Assembly (NCBI GenBank): GCA_937872925.1
Contig: CALMUT010000359.1
Location: forward strand, 1-49,211
Length of the DNA stretch: 49,211 nt
Reading direction: 5' to 3'
DNA from: an uncultured Myxococcales bacterium
Lineage (GTDB): Bacteria; Myxococcota_A; Polyangia; Polyangiales; Polyangiaceae
Shown: in pieces, positions 32,451-40,827 of the stretch
How positions within the stretch are numbered: the first letter of the stretch is position 1
Layout: each line of letters starts with the position of its first letter
Translations under genes and position numbers: made by a program
The notes under the pieces: model-generated
What the model was told of the DNA's origin: nothing
Databases searched by the model: none
Seen by the model: only the letters and a program-made list of their open reading frames with translations

Positions 32451-34301
32451 TTGAGAGGCCAGTTGGAACCCAACGCAGAAGAAGACGCCGAATTCCTGGC
32501 ACGCATTGGTAGCGTCGTCGATGGAAAGTGGCGCCTAGAGAAGCTCCTGGGCTCCGGCGGCATGGCCGCCGTCTACGAAGCCCAAGGCGCCGGCGGCGTG
32601 CGGGCCGCGGTGAAGATCCTGCATCCAGAAATGGCGCGCAAGAAGGACGTGCGGGAGCGTTTCGTCCGGGAGGCCTACGTGGCCAACCAAGTGGGGCATA
32701 CCGGCGCCGTTGCCGTGCTGGAGCATGGCGCAGGCGACGAGGCCTACCTGGTCATGGAGTTGCTCGAAGGCGAGCCCCTATCGACCCGCGTGAAGCGACA
32801 GGGCCTAACGGAAGATCAACTCCTTGACGTGCTGGACCAGGTGCTGGACGTGCTCGCTGTCGCACACACTCAAGGCATCATTCACCGCGACATCAAGCCC
32901 GACAACCTGTTCTTGTGTAACGATGGGCGCGTCGAGGTGCTCGACTTCGGGCTGGCGCGCATGATTGACGAAGTGCCCGGGCAGTTCAAGACGCGAACGG
33001 GTTTGGCCCTTGGCACCGTCCCCTACATGCCGCCCGAACAAGCCCTTGGCCGACGAGACGAACTCGACGGTCGGGCGGATCTCTTTTCCCTAGGAGCGTC
33101 CGCCTTTCGGATCTTGACGGGACAGCGCGTGCACGAAGCACCGAGTGAAGCCGAACTGCTGGTCGCCATGGCCACCAAACCGGTGCAACCGCTCGCAAGC
33201 GTCGCCCCACACATTCGGCCCGAAGTCTGCGCGATCATCGACCTGTCTTTGGCATTCTCGCGGGATGCGCGCTACCCGGATGCGCAGACCATGCAGGCGG
33301 ATGTGCGCGCCGCACGCGGGGGCCAAGTTCCACCCTTTGCGGTCGGCCAAGGCGTGCAGACCTCCCGAGACGCACCGACGCGTGTGGACATGGTCGCACC
33401 CGCGGTGTCGGCACGCTTTGCTCCCGCCGCAAGCGGGACAGTTCCGGGAAGCCCCGGCGCGTTTGCCGCGGCCACCTACCCTGGCGTCGATGCGGCTCCA
33501 GCCTCCGTCGGACCACAGTCCGCGTCGTGGCAGCACGGCGCCGCCACGACTGCAGGCGCGTCCAGCTACGACTCGGTGCCACCCCCGTCGGGATACGACG
33601 CGCCGCCTGCGTCCGGATACGACGCGCCGCCTGCGTCCGGATACGACGCACCGCCCATGTCCGCCGGCCCTGCGTCCCTGCAGTACGGCGTGCCGGTCAC
33701 CGCATCCGCGCCGCCACCGAAACGCCGAGGCGGACTAGTTCTGCTGGTCCTGGCCGCGGTCGTTGGAGCGCTGCTGCTCGGCGTCGTGGGCGTTGGCTTC
33801 GTCGTCCTCACCTACGGTGGCGATGCGCTGCAGAGTGAAGATCTGTCGCCGGGCACCGTCGGGGTGAGCCCCCTGGCAACGCCCCTCTCCCCGAACAGCA
33901 CCGAGTCAGAAGCCTCTGGCGGCGGCGCCGCCGCGAAGGGAGACAGCCAAACCCACGTCGCGGCAAGCAGCCCGGGACAATCCGGCGCAGTAGGCGGGGC
34001 CGAACCGTCTGAAACCGCAACCCAACCGTCAGGCCCTGCACCGAACCCGACGCCAGCGAAGCCTACGGCGCCGACCGCCGCCACCCCGACCGCCGCCACC
34101 CCGACCGCCGCCAGTCCCAGTCCCAGTCCCGCGCCCGCGCCCGCACCGGCTCCAGCTCCAGCCGCCACCAAGCTCTCCCCTGGGCTCGCCGCGAAAGCAC
34201 CGGGCGACGACAAGGGCAAGGACAAGAACGAAGATCGGGGCAACGGCAAAGACAAGGACAAGGACAAAGACAAAGACAAAGGCAAAGGCAAAGGCAAGTA
34301 G
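32451..34301 (+). CDS. Serine/threonine protein kinase with single TM helix
   Basis: This is a Pkn-type eukaryotic-like kinase of 616 residues from a TTG at 32451 (AGGA just upstream); a TTG at 32463 is an alternative. The kinase domain shows the glycine loop GSGGMAAVYEA, Lys55 in AAVKIL, HRDIKPDN at 145-152, DFG at 165-167 and PYMPPEQ, so it should be active. A Pro/Ala-rich linker includes three tandem SGYDAPP units. One membrane helix (LVLLVLAAVVGALLLGVVGV) precedes an extracytoplasmic low-complexity tail rich in Pro-Thr-Ala and finally in alternating Lys/Asp/Gly. No recognised sensor domain such as PASTA is present. The DTW-domain gene begins 2 bp after the stop, implying co-translation. 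Confidence 0.95.
   Translation: MRGQLEPNAEEDAEFLARIGSVVDGKWRLEKLLGSGGMAAVYEAQGAGGVRAAVKILHPEMARKKDVRERFVREAYVANQVGHTGAVAVLEHGAGDEAYLVMELLEGEPLSTRVKRQGLTEDQLLDVLDQVLDVLAVAHTQGIIHRDIKPDNLFLCNDGRVEVLDFGLARMIDEVPGQFKTRTGLALGTVPYMPPEQALGRRDELDGRADLFSLGASAFRILTGQRVHEAPSEAELLVAMATKPVQPLASVAPHIRPEVCAIIDLSLAFSRDARYPDAQTMQADVRAARGGQVPPFAVGQGVQTSRDAPTRVDMVAPAVSARFAPAASGTVPGSPGAFAAATYPGVDAAPASVGPQSASWQHGAATTAGASSYDSVPPPSGYDAPPASGYDAPPASGYDAPPMSAGPASLQYGVPVTASAPPPKRRGGLVLLVLAAVVGALLLGVVGVGFVVLTYGGDALQSEDLSPGTVGVSPLATPLSPNSTESEASGGGAAAKGDSQTHVAASSPGQSGAVGGAEPSETATQPSGPAPNPTPAKPTAPTAATPTAATPTAASPSPSPAPAPAPAPAPAATKLSPGLAAKAPGDDKGKDKNEDRGNGKDKDKDKDKDKGKGKGK
33591..33662 (+). repeat. Three tandem 24-bp units inside the kinase gene
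   Basis: Units beginning GGATACGACGC lie at 33591-33614, 33615-33638 and 33639-33662. The first two are identical and the third differs at a few bases. They encode GYDAPPAS and lie in the disordered linker before the membrane helix. Copy number could vary between strains by slippage. Confidence 0.9.
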
Positions 34302-34303
34302 CC

Positions 34304-35479
34304 ATGCACTGCCCGCCTGGCCGCGCGGAAAGCGACTCCCCGCTTTCTGGCTCCGACCGACCCACTCGTGAGCGCTGCTATCGATGCCACAAGCCCGCGG
34401 CAACCTGCGTCTGCGCCAGCATCCAGCGGGTCGAGAACCGAACCCGAGTCACCATCTTCCAGCACCCCCGCGAGCGCTTCCACCCCCTGGGCACGGTGCG
34501 CTTCGCCGAGCTCGGTCTGGCAAATTCCCGGGTCTTCGTCCACCACGCCCACCTGCCCCCGCCCGCGCCGAAACTCAGCGAGCACGCCGTGCTGCTGTAT
34601 CCGAGTCCCAGGGTGCCCCTTGTCACCGAATTGGGTTTCGTCCCGTCAGAACTGGTCGTTGTCGATGGCACCTGGCACCACGCGAAGACACTGCTGCGCG
34701 ACATGCCACTCTTGCGCGCATTGCCCCGGGTCCGACTCGCGCCGACACAGCCAAGTCGCTACCGGATCCGGCGCGAGCCGCGACAGGAGTGTGTTTCGAC
34801 GATCGAGGCCATCTTACTCGCACTGACTGAGCTGGAACCGCAACTCGACGGCATGGAGCGGCTGCTGGCCGCCTTCGATGCCATGATCGAGCAGCAGATC
34901 CGCCTTTCGGATCCCGACAAGCGGCGGCGCCGCGCCCCCGCACAGCGCCGCGCTGCGCAGGCGCGGATGTTGCCACGGGCGTTCGTGGAATGCTGGCAGG
35001 ATCTCGTCGTTGTCTACCTCGAACGCGTGCCAAGCCCGCGCGGTCCCGAGGTCGTACAATGGGTGGCCTGGCGCGCGCGGGACGCGGCGACTTTTGAAGC
35101 GCGGCTGCCAATCGCAGATGACGTTGCCGATGCGCATTTGTTGCACAGCGGCCTCACGCGCATGCTCCCAGGCGACAGCTTTGACGCCGCGATGGAGCGG
35201 TTCCGGGCATTTGCCGGCAAGGCGCCGATGCTCGCAGCGTGGCACCAACGCACATTGGACGCAGCCGGGGAGCACTTTCCGACCGTGCCCAGAGTCTGCG
35301 TCAAAGCGGTGCACCGAAGGCTGCACCCCGCCGCCGCGGGTACCCTAGAACAAACCGTTGCCGAACACGGACTCGAAACCGTCCCGATCTCAGCAGCGGG
35401 GCGAGCGCGACAGCGCTTGGGCGACGCCGTCGCGCTGGTACAGCACCTAACTCAGGGAAAGATCCCCGCGCCGCTATAG
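34304..35479 (+). CDS. DTW-domain tRNA-uridine aminocarboxypropyltransferase, C-terminally extended
   Basis: DTW proteins (TapT/TuaA in E. coli) transfer the 3-amino-3-carboxypropyl group of SAM to uridine, forming acp3U in tRNA. Zinc-type cysteines sit at residues 25, 28, 35 and 37 (CYRCHKPAATCVC), and the namesake motif is DGTWHHAK at 121-128; SRYRIRREP follows. The DTW domain ends near residue 205. About 185 further residues with no family I recognise make this protein (391 aa) much longer than the E. coli enzyme (about 230 aa). The extension is Trp- and Arg-containing, with segments such as WQDLVVVYLERV and AHLLHSGLTRMLPGDSF. The gene is coupled to the kinase and its end overlaps the convergent gdhA gene by 28 bp. 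Confidence 0.85.
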   Translation: MHCPPGRAESDSPLSGSDRPTRERCYRCHKPAATCVCASIQRVENRTRVTIFQHPRERFHPLGTVRFAELGLANSRVFVHHAHLPPPAPKLSEHAVLLYPSPRVPLVTELGFVPSELVVVDGTWHHAKTLLRDMPLLRALPRVRLAPTQPSRYRIRREPRQECVSTIEAILLALTELEPQLDGMERLLAAFDAMIEQQIRLSDPDKRRRRAPAQRRAAQARMLPRAFVECWQDLVVVYLERVPSPRGPEVVQWVAWRARDAATFEARLPIADDVADAHLLHSGLTRMLPGDSFDAAMERFRAFAGKAPMLAAWHQRTLDAAGEHFPTVPRVCVKAVHRRLHPAAAGTLEQTVAEHGLETVPISAAGRARQRLGDAVALVQHLTQGKIPAPL

Positions 35480-36855
35480 ATGCGCGCCACCTTTTGTAGT
35501 GCGAGGGCGAACGCACTGCTGCGCAAGTCCGCCTTGCCGCGAGCCTTTTGACAGCTCCGCAGCGCCGCGTACGCCGTGACCATGGTGTTCTCCAGCGCAG
35601 AATGCACCAACTCTCGTTCCTCTGGGCCGTGGACCAAGAGCTTGCGTTCGCTTTCCTCTAGGCGGCGCGCGCCGATGCGGTCCAGCACTTCGCAGAAATG
35701 CTCCGACACTTGCTCCGACCAACGCTTCGTCATGCGTTCGAAACTCACGTGCTGCACGTTCTTCAACCATTCGAAGTAAGAGACGGTGACGCCGCCTGCG
35801 TTGAGGAAGATATCCGGCAACACGCACACACCACGCTGGCGCAGTATCGCATCAGCCGACGGAGTCAGTGGGCCATTGGCGCCCTCCGCGATGATCCGCG
35901 CGCGTACCCGCGACGCGTTTTCTTCGGTGATGGCGTTTTGAAGCGCGGCCGGCACGAGCACGTCGGTATCGAGCTCGAGCGCTTTGCTCGCATCTTCAAG
36001 ATCTGTGGCGCCAGCAAACCCAAGGAAGCTGCCGGTTTCTCGCCGGTGCGCCATTGCCTGGTCGAGGGCAATGCCGCCTTCGTTGACAATCGCCCCGTTG
36101 ATTTCTGCCAAACAAATCAACTTGGCGCCGGCGCGCTCGAAAGCCTCTGCGGCCCAGTAGCCCACGTTGCCCAAACCTTGAACCACCACGCGCTTCCCGG
36201 CGATCCCCAGAGGCAGAGCGAGGGCCCGCATCACGTCAGCGTCGTTCACGCACTGACGCACTCCGAAGAACACACCGAGTCCGGTAGCCTCACGGCGCCC
36301 GGGGATCCCCATCATCTCCAGAGGTTTGCCCGTGACGCAGGCGTCGGCGTTGATGTCCCCTTCGTTGAGTGCACGGTAGGTGTCGGCGATCCACGCCATT
36401 TCCCGCTCGCCGGTTCCATAGTCCGGCGCCGGAACGTCGACAGCGGGCCCCAAAAACCGCTTCTTCATCAACTCTGCGGTGTAGCGTCGGGTGATGCGCT
36501 CCAACTCGCGGACGCTGTGCTTGCGGGGATCGATACGCACACCGCCCTTCGCTCCCCCAAACGGCACACCTACCAACGCACATTTGTAGGTCATGAGCGC
36601 TGCGAGAGCCATGACCTCATCCTGATCTACATCCGGCGCGTAGCGGATGCCGCCTTTCACCGGCAGACGGTGAAAGCTGTGTTCCGCGCGATACGCCTCA
36701 ACCACGTAGATGTTGCCGTCATCGAGCTGCACTGGGAAGCGCATGCGGTACACCGCGTTGCACGCTTTGATTTGGGCTAGCAGATCCGGACTGATATCCA
36801 GCCCTTCAGCCCCAGCGTCGATGTAGTTTTCGACCGCACGAAAGAAATCGCTCAT
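35452..36855 (-). CDS. gdhA: Glutamate dehydrogenase (Glu/Leu/Phe/Val family)
   Basis: This enzyme interconverts glutamate with 2-oxoglutarate and ammonia. The 467-residue protein has the substrate and catalytic region VKGGIRYAPDVDQDEVMALAALMTYKCAL and PFGGAKGGVRIDP in family order, VPAPDYGTGEREMAWI, and the Rossmann motif VVQGLGNVGYWAA. Length and motif spacing are normal and a Shine-Dalgarno-like AGGA precedes the ATG. Coenzyme preference cannot be read with certainty. With gltBD at 2.8-8.8 kb, both routes to glutamate are in this window. The gene is convergent with and overlaps the DTW gene by 28 bp, and lies 47 bp after the DUF4215 lipoprotein gene on the same strand. Confidence 0.95.
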   Translation of the reverse strand: MSDFFRAVENYIDAGAEGLDISPDLLAQIKACNAVYRMRFPVQLDDGNIYVVEAYRAEHSFHRLPVKGGIRYAPDVDQDEVMALAALMTYKCALVGVPFGGAKGGVRIDPRKHSVRELERITRRYTAELMKKRFLGPAVDVPAPDYGTGEREMAWIADTYRALNEGDINADACVTGKPLEMMGIPGRREATGLGVFFGVRQCVNDADVMRALALPLGIAGKRVVVQGLGNVGYWAAEAFERAGAKLICLAEINGAIVNEGGIALDQAMAHRRETGSFLGFAGATDLEDASKALELDTDVLVPAALQNAITEENASRVRARIIAEGANGPLTPSADAILRQRGVCVLPDIFLNAGGVTVSYFEWLKNVQHVSFERMTKRWSEQVSEHFCEVLDRIGARRLEESERKLLVHGPEERELVHSALENTMVTAYAALRSCQKARGKADLRSSAFALALQKVARIYSGAGIFP

Positions 36856-36902
36856 TGCAGAGTCCTATTCGGGTCTGCCGCGTATTTCAACCACGCGGAA
36901 CG

Positions 36903-38912
36903 TCAGCGTGGTCCGTCAAGCGCGCATGTCGGAGAGCAACCATCGCCACCCAGGTTGTTTCCGTCGTCGCATTGCTCGCCCTCGGCAGCTTGCACCTTGC
37001 CGTCCCCGCAGCGCGGGCCGAGAAGACACCCCGTGGCGCATTCACCGTAGCCGCCATCGTTCTTGCCGTCGTCGCACTGCTCGCCGAACAGGCTGTCCAC
37101 CTTGGCGTCGCCACATCTTGAGGGGTTCTTGCAGCCGGGCGCGCAACCGCTGGGGCCATAGGGCGTCAAGTTGACGCCATCGTCGCATTCCTCATTTTCG
37201 GCGGATTGCACTGCGGCGTCTCCACAGCGCGGGCCGAGCTTGCAACCCGGCGCGCAGGTGCCGTAACTGCCGTTATTTGTGCCGTCGTCACACTGCTCGT
37301 CGGGCGTTTTGATACCATCGCCGCATACGCTGACACAGGAGCTGGTCTTGTTGACGAATCCAGAGAGCGTGAGCCGGTAGTTGGACTGCGTCGTGTGTCG
37401 CTCAGCCTGAAACACGACTGCTTCGTACACTTTGCCTACCGTTAGGCTGTATTGAGTCGCCGCCGCCGCGTTCAAGGTGACACTTGCGGACATGGCGCCA
37501 TGCACGCCGCCAAGATCGATCGCTAGCTTCTTGTTGATGAAGACGAAGACGTCGTCGTCCCCGGTGAAGTCAAGCTTCTCGCCACCCTTGTACTCGAACC
37601 AGTAGCGCACCTCGCTGGTAAAGTGGAAGTTGTTGGAGTTGCCTTGGTTGCCCCAGCCCAGGCCATTGACGGGAAAGAAATTCGAGTTGTTGTACTGAAA
37701 GACGCCGCCCGCGATGGCGCCAAGGGTGATCGTCTGCAGCAGCGTCTTGTTGCCGTCGTTGCCGTTGGCGACTCCGGAATCGCGATACCATTGGTCGAAG
37801 ACTGCCTTGCCATTCGTGGTGGCCGACGCGGCGCCCGCCTTGGCGTAGACCGGCTTGCCGTCCGCGCCGAGCGCCGCTTGCACGATGCCGGTTTCAACGG
37901 CAATGGCGTGCTGGAAATCAGGATGTCCGCCCGTCGTGCCCTTGGCCTTGAAGTCTCGGATCACGATAGGCAGCACCAATTGCGTCGGCGTCGTTGTCAC
38001 ATCCGTGCACTGGTAGCCGGGTTCCTGCTGACAGGTCGGCGAGCAACCGTCTCCTGCGACGGTATTGCCGTCCTCACACTGCTCGTTGTCGCCGGGCAGG
38101 CGCATCCCGTCGCCGCATCGGCTCTTGCACTCAGTGCCCGTGCAGTCCGGTTCGTTGACACAGAACGGCGTGCACCCGTCCCCCATGTCGTTGTTTCCGT
38201 CGTCGCACTGTTCGGTGCCTTCGACCTTCTTGTCGCCGCAGACCGTCGGCACACACTTCTGTCCTGGAGTCGGGCACTTGAAGCCAGACTCGAGTTTGCA
38301 GTTCGCGCCGCAGCCGTCGCTGGGCACTGCGTTGCCGTCGTCGCACTGTTCGACGCCTGCGACGATCCCGTCGCCACATTGCTTCGCGTCACAGCGTACG
38401 CCCGGGAGGGGACACTGATAACCAGGCTCCAGCGTACAGCTCGCACTACAGCCGTCACCCGGGTTGCTGTTGCCATCGTCGCAAGTTTCGGCGCCCGTGA
38501 TCTTTGCGTCCCCACATACGACAGTGCTGACACAAGCCTTTCCGGGAACGGGACACGCGAAGCCTTGCTCGATGGCGTCGCAGGCGGCAGTGCATCCGTC
38601 GCCGCCCACGCTATTGCCGTCGTCGCAAGCCTCCCCCGGGTCGACCGAGCCATCACCGCAGCCGGGTTGCGGTGCGCAAGCGTCACCGCTGCAGGCGTCG
38701 GCGCCTGCCGCACCCCCTTGGCCGCCTCCGTCCAAACTGATTCCAGCGCCGCTACCGCCCGTCGCCGAAGCGTCGCCAGCAGCGCCGCCGACACCACCTG
38801 CGGCTCCCGCGTCGAAGGTGCTGGCCACCTCGGCGTCGCCACCGCAAGCAGAAAGGTAGCCCACCACACCCAAACAGACCCCGGCCCACCTGCGAAACCC
38901 ACTTGAATCCAT
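36903..38912 (-). CDS. Lipoprotein with nine DUF4215 Cys-rich repeats flanking a fibro-slime domain
   Basis: The 669-residue protein has a lipobox LSAC (Cys23), a Gly/Ala-rich linker to about residue 80, then five Cys-rich repeats of the form CGDG...E.CDDGN...GDGC...C (about 85-303). Residues 314-520 form a fibro-slime domain with GDDDVFVFINKKLAIDLGGVHG, a strongly conserved signature, probably a PA14-like lectin or adhesion fold. Four more repeats follow (about 526-669). The arrangement suggests a long surface stalk exposing a binding domain. Such proteins are abundant in myxobacteria and are thought to act in adhesion or matrix binding. Reading the repeats as CRISPR or tandem DNA repeats would be wrong because they are degenerate at DNA level. 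Confidence 0.93.
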   Translation of the reverse strand: MDSSGFRRWAGVCLGVVGYLSACGGDAEVASTFDAGAAGGVGGAAGDASATGGSGAGISLDGGGQGGAAGADACSGDACAPQPGCGDGSVDPGEACDDGNSVGGDGCTAACDAIEQGFACPVPGKACVSTVVCGDAKITGAETCDDGNSNPGDGCSASCTLEPGYQCPLPGVRCDAKQCGDGIVAGVEQCDDGNAVPSDGCGANCKLESGFKCPTPGQKCVPTVCGDKKVEGTEQCDDGNNDMGDGCTPFCVNEPDCTGTECKSRCGDGMRLPGDNEQCEDGNTVAGDGCSPTCQQEPGYQCTDVTTTPTQLVLPIVIRDFKAKGTTGGHPDFQHAIAVETGIVQAALGADGKPVYAKAGAASATTNGKAVFDQWYRDSGVANGNDGNKTLLQTITLGAIAGGVFQYNNSNFFPVNGLGWGNQGNSNNFHFTSEVRYWFEYKGGEKLDFTGDDDVFVFINKKLAIDLGGVHGAMSASVTLNAAAATQYSLTVGKVYEAVVFQAERHTTQSNYRLTLSGFVNKTSSCVSVCGDGIKTPDEQCDDGTNNGSYGTCAPGCKLGPRCGDAAVQSAENEECDDGVNLTPYGPSGCAPGCKNPSRCGDAKVDSLFGEQCDDGKNDGGYGECATGCLLGPRCGDGKVQAAEGEQCDDGNNLGGDGCSPTCALDGPR

Positions 38913-39037
38913 CCGACCAGGATAGCGCGTTTTCTCCCCAGGAGTCGAAAGCCCGCCGAAGCAGGGCGCTCGAGGACTGCAGCCAGCGAGAATCGACCTT
39001 GAGCGCCGCCTTTGATGGGCTCTAGACTCCTTGCGAC

Positions 39038-39631
39038 ATGGATCGTTTCCGGCGCTTCGACGAAGCGTACTACCATCGGTTCTACGAGAACCCCAAGACT
39101 CGCGTCATCACGCCGGAAGAGCACGCGCACCTCGCGCAGTTCGTCCTTTCGTTTGCCGCGTACAACCAGATCGAGGTCAAGTCGATTCTCGACATCGGCG
39201 CTGGCATCGGGCTCTGGAAAGACTGGGTCAAGAAGAACCTGAAAGGCGTGGCGTACTCGGGCACGGAGGTCAGCCAAACCATGTGCAAGAAGCATGGCTT
39301 CATGCATCGCGACATCGCTCGCTGGCGGGACCGCAAGAAGTACGATCTGATCGTGTGCCAGGGTGTGCTGCAGTATCTGCCTGACCCCGACGTCGCGCCC
39401 GCCATCGCGAACATCGCAGCCATGAGCAAAGGCCTGGTCTATGTCGAAGTCACGACGCGGCAGGATTTGCGTGAGCGCTGTGACACGGATCGCACGGACT
39501 CGGATATCCACATTCGCAACGGTTCCTACTACCGGGGGATCCTCAACAAACACATGAGCTTCGTGGGGTGCGGCCTGTGGTGGACCAAAGAACTGGACCC
39601 GCCGTTCTACGAACTAGAAAGCGCCAGCTGA
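39038..39631 (+). CDS. Class I SAM-dependent methyltransferase
   Basis: The 197-residue protein holds SILDIGAGIGLWKDWVKK, the SAM-binding motif I of class I methyltransferases, then an acidic position at GVAYSGTEVS and the strand YDLIVCQGVLQYLPD as motif IV. The N-terminus FDEAYYHRFYENPKTRV is common in small bacterial members. The substrate is unknown. The next gene begins one base after its stop. Confidence 0.88.
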   Translation: MDRFRRFDEAYYHRFYENPKTRVITPEEHAHLAQFVLSFAAYNQIEVKSILDIGAGIGLWKDWVKKNLKGVAYSGTEVSQTMCKKHGFMHRDIARWRDRKKYDLIVCQGVLQYLPDPDVAPAIANIAAMSKGLVYVEVTTRQDLRERCDTDRTDSDIHIRNGSYYRGILNKHMSFVGCGLWWTKELDPPFYELESAS

Positions 39632-39632
39632 C

Positions 39633-39956
39633 GTGTCGGAGGCCAAACGCTTCATCCGCCCTGTGATCTCCATCACCCTCATCGGCGCGTCGGTGCTGGG
39701 TCTGCTCAACGTGTACGCGGACAACGCGGATGTCGTGCGCAAGGCCGAGGCAGTGGCTTGCGACCAAAAGCCCGACTGTACGGCTCGCCTCACCCGCGTG
39801 GACCGCTCGCCCCTGGCGCAGAACTTCGGCTTCGCGCTGAGCTACGAGATGCAAGGCGACAAGAAAGTCAGCGGGCGCCCCGCAGATCGCGCCGTCAAAT
39901 GCTCCCGCGGGTTGGTGCTAGTCGGCGAGTACAGCTGCGAACTGGCCACCCCCTGA
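39633..39956 (+). CDS. Small membrane-anchored protein of unknown function
   Basis: The 107-residue frame starts at GTG 39633, one base after the methyltransferase stop. One hydrophobic helix near residues 10-26 (PVISITLIGASVLGLL) is followed by a soluble domain with four Cys (DQKPDCTARL; KCSRG; YSCEL), suggesting an extracytoplasmic, disulfide-bearing domain. I recognise no family. The tight spacing implies one message with the methyltransferase. Confidence 0.78.
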   Translation: MSEAKRFIRPVISITLIGASVLGLLNVYADNADVVRKAEAVACDQKPDCTARLTRVDRSPLAQNFGFALSYEMQGDKKVSGRPADRAVKCSRGLVLVGEYSCELATP

Positions 39957-39975
39957 GCCGTGCTGCGCGGTTCCC

Positions 39976-40791
39976 CTAGTTTGGCGGCTGTTCCGTTGCG
40001 ACGCTGTCGAGCACGCGGCGCACTTCCGCAACGTCTCCGGCATTGGGCGACAGGCGCAAGTAGCGGTTGAGGTCACTGCGCGCGGCCTGCGGCGCACCTA
40101 GCTTGATCGAGAGCATGCCGCGATCCCGGATCTCTCGGGCCGCATCGGGGACAAGCGCCACGATGCGATCCAACACCAAATACAGCGCGCGATAGTCACC
40201 GCGGGAGGCATGGATGGCGCGGAGGTTCATCAGCATGCGTGTCATCACTTGACGCACACTTGCTGGCTCCAACGCTGGCAAGCTCTGACTGGGCCGGCCG
40301 CCGGCGACCTTGGTCCACAGTTCTTCCAACCGTTCTCCGTGCAGCGTGCCCCCGCCGTGGAACGGGTCGACGAGCACCGGCTCGTTCCCACTGTCGTCAA
40401 CTAGGCGCACCAAGAAATGACCCGGGAAGTTCACGCCATCCGCGCGCAGGCCAGCGCGCCTGGCGATCTCTATATAAACAACCGCTAGGGTGATGGGGAT
40501 GCCCAGACGACGGTCGAGCACGTCATTGAGATAGGAGTTCTTGACGTCGTAGTAGTCGGCTTCGTTGCCCCGAAAACCGAGTCGCCCATAAACGTGTTCA
40601 CCGAGCACCTCCGCCCACTCGAGGCAGCCCGTGGCGGCACGCCCTAGTCGGCGTGGCAATTCCAGTTCATCGAAGCGTCGCCGCTGCTGGTCTAGGTCCA
40701 AACCCGGATAGGCGTCGCTCGCTAGAAGCAACCCGCCCTCGACGAGGTCTTGCTCTGCGTCGGGCAACCTAGCGAATGCCTCGAAATCCAC
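39976..40791 (-). CDS. SirB1-like transglutaminase-core/TPR protein
   Basis: The 271-residue protein contains NSYLNDVLDRRLGIPITLAVVY, then GVNFPGHFLVRL and LVDPFHGG, which are the conserved blocks of the SirB1 family (transglutaminase-core 2). The C-terminal 90 residues are helical and resemble a TPR pair (LNLRAIHASRGDYRALYLVLDRI). The family's biochemical role is unsettled. The gene ends 19 bp from the convergent small membrane protein gene and stands alone on its strand, 36 bp after the M20 peptidase stop. Confidence 0.88.
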   Translation of the reverse strand: MDFEAFARLPDAEQDLVEGGLLLASDAYPGLDLDQQRRRFDELELPRRLGRAATGCLEWAEVLGEHVYGRLGFRGNEADYYDVKNSYLNDVLDRRLGIPITLAVVYIEIARRAGLRADGVNFPGHFLVRLVDDSGNEPVLVDPFHGGGTLHGERLEELWTKVAGGRPSQSLPALEPASVRQVMTRMLMNLRAIHASRGDYRALYLVLDRIVALVPDAAREIRDRGMLSIKLGAPQAARSDLNRYLRLSPNAGDVAEVRRVLDSVATEQPPN

Positions 40792-40827
40792 GAGCGCAGT
40801 ATACCCGACGCGCGCCTCCTTGCCGCC

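Noticed and set aside
37623..38906. 427-aa plus-strand frame, and a 518-aa minus-strand frame at 37997-39553
   Set aside because: Both overlap the DUF4215/fibro-slime gene, whose repeats and domain are clear; the alternatives have no motifs.
36903..38912. Regular CGTCGCA-type motifs suggesting a CRISPR-like or satellite array
   Set aside because: They are codons for CDDGN repeats, degenerate in sequence and spacing, inside an intact gene.
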